DNA of 64,000 nucleotides from Clitoria ternatea. Lineage: Eukaryota > Streptophyta > Magnoliopsida > Fabales > Fabaceae. The notes under the pieces were generated by a model. The model was not told the DNA's origin. It ran no database searches and was given only the letters and a program-made list of their open reading frames with translations. The stretch spans positions 152,772,501-152,836,500 of the forward strand of contig CM075670.1 of assembly GCA_037962975.1 (NCBI GenBank), in the 5' to 3' direction. Shown here one piece after another: positions 11,940 to 22,985 of the stretch. Position numbers and translations under genes: made by a program. How positions within the stretch are numbered: position 1 is the first letter of the stretch; each line of letters begins with the position of its first letter.

Positions 11940-12215
11940 GGCTCATCAATATCCGACTGACACCTTTAATCGGTGGAACCTTCAGGAACCCAAAACCATC
12001 CGTCTGAAACTCTAGGGGTTTATGCCGATTGTCATAATAACTTCTGTCAGTCTTAGGCAATCTTCATTTTCTCTCGGATTAGAGCAACTTGCTCATTCAT
12101 CTCTTAGATTAACTCGGTTTTTTTTACCTTCTTCATTCCTGACCACCAGAATTTCTTCTTTAAATCGTGACACATCTTTGTAATACCGTGATGAATATCT
12201 AAAAGAACTTCTATG
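11940..12215 (-). pseudogene. Integrase remnants of element A
   Basis: Two pieces of integrase are visible on the minus strand. At about 12210-12130 the translation LLDIHHGITKMCHDL then KKKFWWSGMKK matches the zinc-binding HHCC segment of B (SIHPGATKMYQDI, KKNFWWPEMK). Directly after it, at about 12100-11940, IREKMKIA matches the integrase C-terminal start of B (57460 region). In the following motif the Q and W codons have become stops and a frameshift follows. The whole DDE core that should separate the pieces is deleted. Confidence 0.75.
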
Positions 12216-12239
12216 CTCAAGTTAGCACGGCTTGCCTGA

Positions 12240-13680
12240 AATCACCTTTTACAGGCTCCACCACTCGGTCTCAGAATTTCCAAATTCCATTATTGCCTTT
12301 GATTAATTCCACATCTTTACCTCTTTAGAATAACACTCGGATCCAAAGACAGTCTCGAAGATGACCCCGAGCAAAGACTCAGCAACTCTAATTATGGACC
12401 CGAGTACGAATTAAATGAATTCACCACTCAGATATTTACTCTTCTTGGGAACTATTCACTCGGGAGTATACTCATTTGAAGTTCCTCTTTCTCTGTCCAG
12501 AAGTACTCTCTCTGTGGAAAAAGACCCACTTGGTATGCACCAATCGGTGCCAGACCACTCGGAAGTCAGTAGTGGCTCACAACGCTATCCCCCTGGAAAT
12601 GTCTCACTCGGTGTCTTCCCACTCGGAAGGACCACACTCAGAGACACCTCACTCAGAAAGACACAACTCGGAGATACTCCAGTCGGTCTCTTATTCAAAA
12701 ATGTCTCACTCAAGTGTCTCATTCGGACAGAATTCTTCTTCACCCGGAAGGTCTTGTCTCTAACATAATTTACTCAGAAATTCTCCACTCAGTGTACCAT
12801 AGGTAATCTCTTCTCCCCAGAATCTAGCAATAATTTATACCGACTACCCCGTCATAATATTTACTTTTCTATACTCATTATTCGTCAGTTACCAAATCTC
12901 AGTTCTATTTATTCTTCATCTCTAATCATTTACCGACTTCAGACATACGACTCATACACTTCTCTTTTCTAAATCCGATCACTCAAGATTAGCTAAAACA
13001 CATCTGTCTCCTCGACTTTACACGACCTCAACCACTAGTGCAACTCCCTGAGGTGATCAGTCTCAAGGCTCAACACTTCGTAGTTAATCTGAGTGAAAGT
13101 CAGGTATATAGTCCAACTATCCATATCACCGATCGACATGCAAGTTGTTTACATTACAATCCATTTATCTATGCCTATTGGCAACTTCACAAAGAATTAA
13201 TGTTAAAAGGAACCCAAGGTGGCCAGCCGTTATGACTCCCATGTAACATTAATATCCGTGCAAAGTCTAAACGACTAGGTAAAACTCCTCTTCATTCTTA
13301 TTCAACTACTTTTAAATCACTTCGTTCCATGTCCTTCATTCACTACTTCTCCTTATCATGTACAATAGTCCAATACATATATATATATACACTTCACTCG
13401 ACCACCACTCATACAATTCTTTCTCTTAACAATTCTGAGTGAATTCTCACCTCATTAATTATTCTTACTGAAAATTATTACTAACTACCCTTCGGCTATT
13501 ACCTTCCACTTATTCAGCATTATTACACTGTCCCCCATTACCTACTCGAAATTTCTCCCAATGTCCATTAATCAATCGTCTAACAATTTGGACATGACAT
13601 AATAGTAACGTTTATTTAAACCATCTTATAGAATCACTACAGGAGGCTCACCCCTCCTAAAAAGTTAACCTTCTTACAAC
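12240..13680 (-). other. Non-coding part of element A interior with LTR-like cactcgg repeats
   Basis: No retroviral domain was recognised here. Much of it (12330-12830) carries the same cactcgg/ctcagag motif run as the LTRs of A, B and C. The distance from the RNase H scrap to the integrase scrap is about 1.5 kb against about 0.6 kb in B, so roughly 0.9 kb has been gained, possibly captured LTR sequence. The rest is decayed and unidentified. Confidence 0.45.
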
Positions 13681-13687
13681 GTTGCTA

Positions 13688-13714
13688 ACTTGCATAAGCT
13701 ATTACTCGTCCATC
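13688..13714 (-). pseudogene. RNase H scrap of element A
   Basis: The minus strand encodes DGRVIAYAS followed by a stop, then QR. This is the conserved RVIAYASRQL motif at the start of gypsy RNase H (in B, AYASRQLRPHE near 24470). Only about 265 bp separate it from the gag zinc knuckle, so protease and nearly all of reverse transcriptase are deleted. Confidence 0.6.
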
Positions 13715-13978
13715 AAGTACATTCAACACCCGAAAGAAAAACTAATATCAATCGTCATCCTAACTAGGTAGAAATGTATAGGGGTTCATCCTTCCTAAGA
13801 ACAATCATATCAAGGTGTTCATCCATTTATTTCATTCTATGAAACGTCCAACTCCATTATTCCAACAAACTCATAGCTATTAACGCACTTACTATTCCCA
13901 TTTCCTCCTCTCAGAAAATTAGTACCCGAGTTCTAAAAGCGTTGGCTCGATTACCAGGCTACTTGGTTGCTGCCTCTG

Positions 13979-14023
13979 TGGGCAATCGGGCCTAAGATGT
14001 CCCGGTTGTCCACATTGGAAATA
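13979..14023 (-). pseudogene. gag zinc-knuckle remnant of element A
   Basis: The minus strand reads YFQCGQPGHLRPDCP, a CX2CX4HX4C nucleocapsid knuckle in which the first Cys codon is now Tyr (TGT to TAT). The equivalent in B is CFNCDQVGHIRPACP at about 22654-22701. Decayed gag should fill much of 14030-14900 to the right, but I could not follow it by eye. The 14820-15059 frame is not gag. Confidence 0.7.
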
Positions 14024-15037
14024 AATGATTTGTCCAGTCAGAGTGTTTCATAATATAGCTCAGCCACAACTATAGCACGTTCGGCTATCCGACTGACTAC
14101 CAGACCAGCTAGTAGAAATCCGACCAAAAGAGAAGAAGACAGAGGAAAACTTACCGCCACGAAAGAACCGATCCATTTTATTGCAACTGGATCCTCTTGC
14201 CTTCACGACCTTTTATCTTCCGACTGAAGGGTCCTCTATAAAATCACTTCCACGGTCAGTATATCCTTGTTCACCAAAGTTGAATAATTCCGAATCTCAA
14301 TCGGCATAATCACACTACAAATTCTAATTCACAATCCTACTTCATACTTGGCACACTCACTACTCTCGGTTCCTTTCAGTGAGAAAGAGTGACAAAAGTC
14401 ACAGCTCATCAAACTTAATAGCGTGCTCGGCCATTAACACTCGGCCCTGTCCCAATCTCAAGTTCCATTTTCTTTCAAATTTCCTAATTATCCGAGAAGT
14501 ACTTAACAAGAAACCACTATCGGAAATTCACCCACACTAACGACTCACTCTTCGTCTTCATCGGTACCTTAGTCCGAGACCACCATGTCCTAGCCTCTCC
14601 TTCAACTGATAAGTTGTAACTGCACCTTATGCTCCTCCGAACACTCAGATACTCAAAAGCTTACTCGGTTTCCTGTATCCAACACACATCCCACCGTAAT
14701 TGTGCCCTCCTCTGCAAGCAGGGGGATTCCTTTTCAGGAATTTACCAAGAGTGGGTCCCGATTCGGTCCTACTCATCAATTTAGAAAATTCCGAGAGAAA
14801 ACCATCCCCTCTATTAGAACTAGTCTCCCGACCATAGAATAATTATATAATGAATAAACATTTCATCATTAACCAATACTCTACCAGGGAGTCGGATATT
14901 TACCTCACATAAAACACAACGCCACTGGAGTGCCAAGGGAATGATGCCAAGCTGCAACAAACAACCAGAAGTACAATGCAATAAAATGCAAAACACAATC
15001 ACTCGGTTCGCCCTTCCACTCGGCTCTAGAAAGAACC

Positions 15038-15049
15038 GCTCTGATACCA
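15038..15049 (-). promoter_or_regulatory. Primer-binding site of element A
   Basis: The minus strand reads TGGTATCAGAGC, the complement of the initiator tRNA-Met 3' end and the standard PBS of plant chromoviruses. It lies 2 bp from the LTR edge at 15052 and fixes the element's orientation. Confidence 0.9.
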
Positions 15050-15051
15050 AC

Positions 15052-16793
15052 TGTGACATCCCTAGTCAATTCAATCATTTTTCATAATAAATTTTTTGCC
15101 TTAAATGAAATTTCCACTCGGTCTTAATATAAAGTAATATTTAGTTTCCTTAACTACATTCAAAATAATAAAATCATACTTAAAATAGCATTAACCGACT
15201 AAAATAAATCCTTGAATAAAAGCATATAAAAAAAATAATAACCGTTCGGAATATTTCATCATAAAATAAGATTTAGAATAAGCGGAAGGAAGAAATCAGA
15301 GACAGGGTTACTCGCCTGAGCAAGACTCTGATTCGCTCGGGCGAGATCCGACTCGCTTGAGCGAATATTTAAACCTGAGCGGACCAGACTTACAAAGAAA
15401 GTCAACAAGTCGGGTTTCGCTTGGAAATAAGCCTATTCGGTTATATATATCACTCGGTGACAGCTCACTCAGGGATAATCTAACCTCCTTCACTCAAAAA
15501 CACTCAAATTTTCACTCGGAAACATTCTCTCACTCGGTCATCTCTCACTCGGGTTAGCTTAACTTCCACTCGGAAAAGGTTCACTCATCCTCATTCAGAA
15601 ACACTGGGACCTTCACTCGGAAGCACTCTTATCTTTCTTCACTCAGAGTTCCAGCCACAACTCACTCGGAGACACTCTAACCTTTTCACTTGGAATTGGG
15701 TCTCTCGGTTATTCTTCTCTCGGAAAGGAATGAAGGATGCTCACATGGTCAATAAATCAATAAGCCCTCGCTTGGATAAGGAATTACTCGGCTAAATTCA
15801 CCAGGTGATCAACTTTGCTACAATGCAAATTCATTCATAAATTAAGCACCGATTCATAGCAACACATGTTCATATTCAACATACAGTCAACATCATCAAA
15901 CACTCGGAAAACTTAATATATATATTTTACACAATTCATTCTGTTTCACTCGGTGCCTTGGCATCAATCATCCGCTTGGCGCACCTCTATGGCTCCGACC
16001 TCTTCCCTGTCACTGGTTGCTAAAATGTAAACCACAGCAAGGGTGAGTGTTTAGCATTATAATTAATCTAGAACAGAATAAAATATGAGTATAAACTCTA
16101 TCCGATTCTTTAGTTTCAGATTGTACATTACACTCGGCCATTTAACTCACACTCGGCATTACACTCACACTCGGCACTATATCCATTAACACTCGGCATT
16201 ATTATAATTCACACTCAGCAGCATAACAATTCTCCTTTGACAATTTTAACAAGTAACATTCAGCAAGTAACTTCCACTCAGCAATTATAACTATCTTTCC
16301 ACTCGAAAAATATATCAATTAACACTCGGCTTTATAGTAATTCATACTTAGCAATCGTAACAATTCATGCTTTGCAATTATCATGCTTTACACTCGGCAA
16401 TTATAGCCAACCACACTCGTCAAATACAATAAATTGCATTCGACGAATATGGCAAATCTTACTCGGCAATTATGACATCTTACTCAACAAGTACAATAAT
16501 TCATGCTCAACAAATATAATACTTCACACTTAGCATTTATATTCAACGTCATTCAGCAATATAGCAAATTGCATTCAGCAATACATCACTTGGCAATAAC
16601 GCAAATTGCACTCAGCAATACATCAAATTGTTCTCAGCAAACATATCAAAATCTCATTCGGTAATTATAACAACTTCACTCGGCAAGTATACATCACGAT
16701 TAATAATTCATCAAATTATAAGTTACAACTGACTCTCACATAAAATCGACTCCTAGTATCCGGATACTAAAGGATCGGCCTTCAGCTGGGGGT
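15052..16793 (-). repeat. 5' LTR of element A, part 1
   Basis: Colinear with 6866 to about 8630, differing by scattered substitutions of a few per cent. It stops abruptly at 16793 in ...cagctgggggt, where B is inserted. The last five bases, ggggt (16789-16793), are the left TSD of B. Confidence 0.9.
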
Positions 16794-19700
16794 TGTAACA
16801 CCTCGAATTTTTAAAGTAGGGAGTTAAATTAAGAAAATAAATATTGAATAATTAAATGTGGACTAACTAATATTCCAAAATACTAGAAATAATTTAATTA
16901 AGATTCTCTGAGACTGTGGTGAGATATTATGACCGGATAAGTTGAAAACTGACCCGGATAAAATATGGGTGTCGGACCAAGTATCTCCGATTGAGATGCC
17001 GTTGGTCAGGGCTGTAGATAATGTTATTGGGAATCCGAATATGTATTCAGAATAATTTTTAGAATATGTATCGAGCCCGAACTGAGAGCCTGTTTAATGA
17101 AAAACGGAAGAGTTAAAATAATGGGAATGAAAAATAAAACATAAACCTCACTCTTCCCTCTCATTTTTCCCGTAACTCTCTTCTTCTCCACGCCAACATA
17201 CTTCCTCTTCTTCTCTTGTTCTTCTTCTTCTTCTTCTTCTTCTTCTTCTTCTTCTTCTTCTTTCCTTCCCAAAAACTAAGCAAGTGGTTTGCTTATTCAT
17301 CTCTCCCATTTTCGTTTTCTCCAAGTTGAAGGAGGACATCGTGGCTTGAAGCTTCTCCCTTTCTCCTCTTTATTTTCATCATCCTCATCCTCCCTCTTGA
17401 CTTCCATTTTCATTTTGGAGCAAGGTGAGCTCTTTACCACTACTTTTACGTTTGGAACCTAGAAAATAGAGGATGGTAACTTGGAAGAGTATTAGATGTT
17501 GTGGGTAGAGAAAAAAAGCATTAAATGCATGAACCCTAAGGTGTAAGTGAAATAAATAAGGGTATTTATGAGTAATAAATGAAGTATGTGAAGTTAGGGT
17601 TGAAGAATGATGAGCATTTATAATGGATGGTGAGTTTAGTGGAAACCCTAACTTATGGAATTTGGGGGAAATGTATAATATTGAAAGGGTTAACATTTAT
17701 TGATGAGGGAAGTGTAATAAATGATGAGGCATTGTCATTAAATGATGATTAGAGATGGAGGTTAAGAACATAAGTGAAAACCTACTTGGAAAGGAATTAA
17801 ATGTAAGTGTGGTAAATGGGATAACCTAACAATTTAGGTTGCTACTTTAATAATAATGAATAGTGGGTTAAGGGAAGGAATTCCTGAAGCCTAAGTAAGC
17901 AAATGAATAAACTTGTGATAGCTTTCACATGATGAGAATCATGTGTACATAGAAATGTATATGTATATTGAAATGGCTTTTGAATGAATAATTGATAAAG
18001 TCCTATAATGATTGGTGTAGGACTTGATAACTCTTGTGAAGCGGGAACGTCAAACCCGGAAGCGTACTTCTCTTAAGGTAGGAGAGGGGTGTATTTTCTA
18101 AATGTATGAGAATTGTGATGATAATGTATGTATTAATGTAATATGGCATGTTGTCTTGATTAGATGTGTTATCGTACGTTTGAAATGAGAATTGTGTATG
18201 GTGTTTGAAATGAGTGTTTATATGATGAAGCCCAAATGAGGCTATGAATGGCATGTTATGTGATGATGTATTATGGACTTCATGAATGATATGATGAGTA
18301 CCCTAAACCTTTGGTTAGAGTGTTTTCTTGAATATAAGAATTGATGTTCATGATTGAATTTGTAGATAATTATGAGGTTGAAAACGAAAGTACCCCAAAT
18401 GAGAGGGTGAGATAGCCATATGAGGTTGAGGCATGCATAAACATTGCATACATGGCATGGCATGCATATCATGATGATGTTGATAAGTGGTTGCGATCAC
18501 TTGATGTTGGAAATATAAAAGGGCTTACGAGTTCCTGTGATTATTAGACCGGTGGTTGCGATCACCTGGTATTGAAATGAAAGGCCCTGCGGGATCATTG
18601 AGATTGAATGCCCATGGTTGTGATCATGAGGCGGGAGTACCCCTTGCGAGGCGGGAAACCTTATGAAATGTTAAACATGGTTGCGATCACGAGAAGCACC
18701 TTGTGAGGCTGCTAGAGGGAGTACCCCTTGCGAGGCGGGAAACCATTGAGAATGATTGTATAATTATGGTGGTTGCGATCACCCGAGGAAATGAAATCGG
18801 ATCCGTGCATATGCATTTTAAACACTAGCATGTGCATTAGTCTTTGAAGCATGGTATAGAGTGATACTCTGTTGATGAGGTTGAGTGAGGTGTGGGTGGA
18901 AATCCCCTTTAAAATTACTAACTATGATTATGTACTCGGTTGATATGATTCTGAGAAATTTAATGGATAATTGTACTTGAATGAGAATTGATGGTTGAAT
19001 GATTTAATATTGGATGCACTCCTCTTGAGGAGGAGACGTTTGTATTGCATTCATGCATATATTGTCTTAATTGTTGGATTTTCATCATTGAGAAAGTATA
19101 CTCACTCTCCCTGTGGTATATCTTTTTAGCTCCTGTGTTGTAAGACTTGCCTTGGAGCTGTTTTGTGGAGGAGAAGTGTGAAGGAAGCCTCTTTTTGGTA
19201 AAGAATGCCTTGGCCAGCAACACATGATTTTGTAGTTGTGTTAATAGTTATAAGGGTTTGATATTTTGTTTATACTGATTAGACTTGAATTGTCAAGACA
19301 ATTGTATGGATGATGAACATTTGCATATAGGTAATGGAAATTTTAAGGGTCATGAAGGAAAATGAGAGCTTTTGTGTATGGCTCATTTTCGATTATAACC
19401 CTATGAACGTATGTGATATGAATTTAAAATGAAACCTTCCTTACACTCTGATAAATAAATGAGAACTCGTATTTGAGTATTAGTTTTGTGGAGTGGAGTA
19501 AATGATGGGATAATTTTATAGGTTCATAATGAATTATAATGTAAATATATGAGTCGGCTCATAGGGAGCAAGTTTCAATTGGCTAGTAGGATGATATTGA
19601 TGTGATGAATTAAGTAGAATTGGCTTAAATGGAGTTCTGACAGGATATATTATTCAAATTCCACGTCTTGTATGTTTTCTGATTATCTCACCCGAGCGAG

Positions 19701-21376
19701 ATGGGTTCTCGCTCAAGCGAGAGTCCCTTCTGAATGACAATCAGTTTCTGGGCAATTCTCGCTTAGGCGAGAGTGAACCTCGTTCAAGCAAGATTGTCCC
19801 AGTATCAGTGTTTGCTTACTGGAGGAATTTTGCCCAGGCGAATGGAGTTTCACTGAGCGAGGGCGAAGGGATTTGTCACTAGACAAAATTCGCCAGAGCG
19901 AAGGACCTTGAGGAAAGTATTCGCCCAAGCGAGACGAGTGAACGGAGAATGGGTGAGATCCTGGATGAATCCCGTCCAAGTTGGAGTTTTGAAAATAATT
20001 TAAGATGTGGGGAAATTCTGAGTGAAATCCGAGTGAGCTTGTCCGACTTGGGACCTTCCGAGTGAGGGAGTGGATGTTATTCTGAGTAAGGGTCTCCAAG
20101 TGTGATACTCTGGGCAGTGGAGTCCCGAGTTGGGAATCTCCGAGTCCAGTGTAACCTGTCCCGAGTGGTGAGCCTCCGAATGTGAAATTCCGGTGGATGG
20201 CTCCGATTGGGGGTATTCTGGTGAAGTTGTTCAGAAGTACTCTGGATTAACTCCGCTTGAGTGAAAAGAAAGAGAGTCGGTTTTGAAATAAATTGCTGAG
20301 TGAGGACCAATCAGCAGTTGAGTCAGTGTTGGGATGAATTTACTGAGTGAATGGCCGATCAGGTGTTGAATCGGTGTTGGAATGAGATGCCGAGTGAATG
20401 ACCAATCAGGTGATGAGTCGGTTTTGGAGTAATTTGCCGAGTGACAGACCGAGTGAGTGTGAAGTCGGTCCTAGAATGATTTAGCTGAGTGAAAAGTGGG
20501 TCGGTCTAGATTATTATGCCAAGTGGAAAACCGAGTGTGAGATGACTCGGATCTGGATTAATTTTGCCGAGTGGAAGCCGAATGAGTGATGGGTCAGTTT
20601 TGGAAGGATTCTGCCAAAGGAAAACCCGAGTGTTGGGAAACTTTGCTGAACGAGCGAGTGTATGCTCGCCTCTGGAAGTTATTTGTTTAGGCAAGGAGGT
20701 CTCGCCCAAGTTAGTTATGGGTTGTACTAATGCTGGCCAAATTCCGCTCGAGCGAAATGCCTCAGTTGTGATGCTCGCCCAAGCGAGTTAGTGTGGAATT
20801 CGGTTCTGGACGATTTTCGCCCAGGCTCGCTGGCTCCGCCCAAGCGAGGCTTGTCTGTCTCGCTCAAGCGAGTCGGATTTCACTTGAGCGCAGCTTCCCC
20901 CGATGCTTCTTTCCTCTTTTCGCTCAGCTCTCTTCTGCTTCGCCTATGTACATTGTGTGGCACTCGCTCAAGCGAGTATGGATTTCGCTTGAGCGAGGGG
21001 GACCCCTGTTTCCCCAAATACTGAGATCTAATTGTTTTCTCTTTTCTTTTCATTAAACCCCGATTTTACATTACTTCACGAATCCTTTGGTTATAAAATC
21101 TGACTTATTAATTTTTGTAATGATCGACCTCTTTAATTTTAATCACATAGCAGTAACTTGTTCTGAAATTCTTCCGCTATTTTTAATTGGAGCATTTATT
21201 CCTGGTTGCTCCTCTTGACTTACCTTCTCATATCTTCACATATGAGACAGGTCTCTGATAGGTCCGGGGAAATGAATAAATAAATAAATAAATAAACAGC
21301 CTCACCAATTGCAACTATCATGAATTTATTAAACTAAAATCACGGAAAAATTTATCCCTATTTTCAGGGTGTCACA
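16794..21376 (+). repeat. 5' LTR of element B
   Basis: 4583 bp from TGTAACACC to GGTGTCACA, paired with 58005-62610. It contains a (CTT)14 run (17221-17262). Five copies of a ggttgcgatcac motif with a twice-repeated 'accccttgcgaggcgggaaacc'-like box lie at 18487-18783. A dense run of ccgagtg and ctcgctcaagcgag motifs follows (19690-21000), then a TAAA run (about 21275-21297). The open frames inside are low-complexity by-products, not genes. The promoter position is not clear to me. Confidence 0.93.
17221..17262. repeat. (CTT)14 microsatellite in the 5' LTR of B
   Basis: A pure CTT run of 14 units. The same site in the 3' LTR has 55 units (58412-58576). It generates false poly-Glu and poly-Arg frames on the minus strand. 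Confidence 0.95.
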
Positions 21377-21379
21377 ACC

Positions 21380-21391
21380 TGGTATCAGAGC
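21380..21391 (+). promoter_or_regulatory. Primer-binding site of element B
   Basis: TGGTATCAGAGC, complementary to initiator tRNA-Met, 3 bp after the 5' LTR end. It starts minus-strand DNA synthesis. Confidence 0.92.
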
Positions 21392-21764
21392 ATTATTCGC
21401 TCTGTATTACTGTGAGTAGTTGTTGTTATTACTAGAACATAATATGTGATTGATGAATGATTGTCCTTATTGTTTGATTGTGTATGAATTGATTATGGAT
21501 TGAAAGTGATTCTTATAAGTCCGGCCAAGCTTCTTCACACTATCCTCCCTCAATGATGAATCCTATGTATTGTGAATGCATACCACACTATGATATGATA
21601 ATGTGCTTGTATGAGCTTTAATATGGATCGCTTGATATTGGACTCCATGATGGAGAGCCATAACTGAACTTTTATAAAATGCTATAGTGTGAGATTATAG
21701 ATGAATTTTATGAATGAGTTTACTAATGTTAGATGAATATTATGTTGTGATTTTAGATATCGAG

Positions 21765-22985
21765 ATGGCCCATCGTCGTCAAGATAATGATGACGCTATA
21801 GCTAGAGCCTTGAATCATTTTGCGGATCTTCTTGAGTCGCAAAACCGTGATAGACAAGAAACAGAAAGACAACCTGCTCCTGTTGTTCAAGGTACTCAAG
21901 GCCTTGACATATTTTTGAAGAGAAAACCATCAGAGTTTCACGGTGGATTTAGGCCTGAGCAAGCCTATGATTGGACCCGAGATGTTGAGCGGATCTTCGA
22001 TAGTTTCGAGTGCAATGAGCTCCAGAAAGTGGAGTATGCTATTTTCATGTTGAGAGATGAAGCGGAGACTTGGTGGAGACTCACCAAGAGTAGAATGAAT
22101 GCTGCTGCTATTCCCTTAACTTGGGAAAATTTTAAATTTGAACTCATGAGAAAATATGTGCCTGAAAGTTATAAGAGCAAGAAGGAGCTCGAGTTCATGG
22201 AACTCAGGCAAGGCACGATGACAGTGGAAGAGTATGCTTCCAAATTTAAAGAACTCTGTGAATTCTACCTTCCTTTTCAACAAGAGGGAACTGAAGCCTC
22301 AAAATGTGTGAAATTCGAGAACGGTCTACGCCCTGATTTTCAAAGGGCCATTTGCCATCAAGAAATCTGAAGCTTCACGGTACTTGTGAATAAGTGCCAC
22401 ATTTATGAAGAACATGCTCCTCCTCAACATTCCAAATTCGACTCTAAGTTGAAGGGTCAATCTTCTAGTTTCAAGAGACAAGGAAATTTTAGAAGGGGAC
22501 ACTTTCAGAGGGGTACTCGTTCTAACGTACAAGTTAAAGGCGGTGGACATGGTAATACTTTTGGCCGGGGTAATGTGAATACCAATGGGCCGAGATGCTA
22601 TAGGTGTGGTGGCCCACACTATGTTTAGGAATGTGTGCACCGTGAAGATGTAGTGTGCTTTAATTGTGATCAGGTGGGACATATCCGTCCTGCATGTCCC
22701 ATGCTTGCAAGACCGGCTCCGGTACAAGCTAATATGCCCAACCGTGCTAATGCACCTGCTCATGTGAACCGTAGAGGCCACAATGGTGGTCGGGGCCGTG
22801 GTAATGGAAATAATGGTGGTCAACATGGTGGCCGAGGTGGCTATAATGGTGGAAGGTATGGCAACGGTCGAGGAAATGGCAATGGTGCTCGTGGTGGAAA
22901 TAGGGATGGTGGAAATCTTCAACCCAATGCCGGAAGAGTATTTGCTGTAACCGGTGAGGAAGCAGCACAAGCAGATAATCTGGTT
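21765..22985 (+). pseudogene. gag: gag of element B (capsid and nucleocapsid), with in-frame stops
   Basis: The structural polyprotein that packages the element RNA in cytoplasmic particles. The start chosen is the ATG at 21765 (MAHRRQDNDD), matching the start of C's gag (MARNNNNDM); an upstream in-frame ATG at 21714 is unlikely. The retrotransposon gag domain lies at about 21905-22340 (DIFLKRKPSEFHGGF, TWWRL, ELMEFMELRQG-like, CVKFENGLRPDF). A basic linker follows, then two knuckles: a degenerate CYRCGGPHYV with a stop, and an intact CFNCDQVGHIRPAC (about 22654-22695), then a Gly/Asn/Arg-rich tail. TGA at 22368 and TAG at 22626 interrupt the frame. The TGA replaces the Arg codon still seen in C (QEIRS), a CGA-to-TGA type change. 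Confidence 0.9.

Noticed and set aside
21380..21391. Possible tRNA genes at the tggtatcagagc sites
   Set aside because: Only the 12-base tRNA-complementary primer site is present, in PBS position after each LTR; no tRNA fold.
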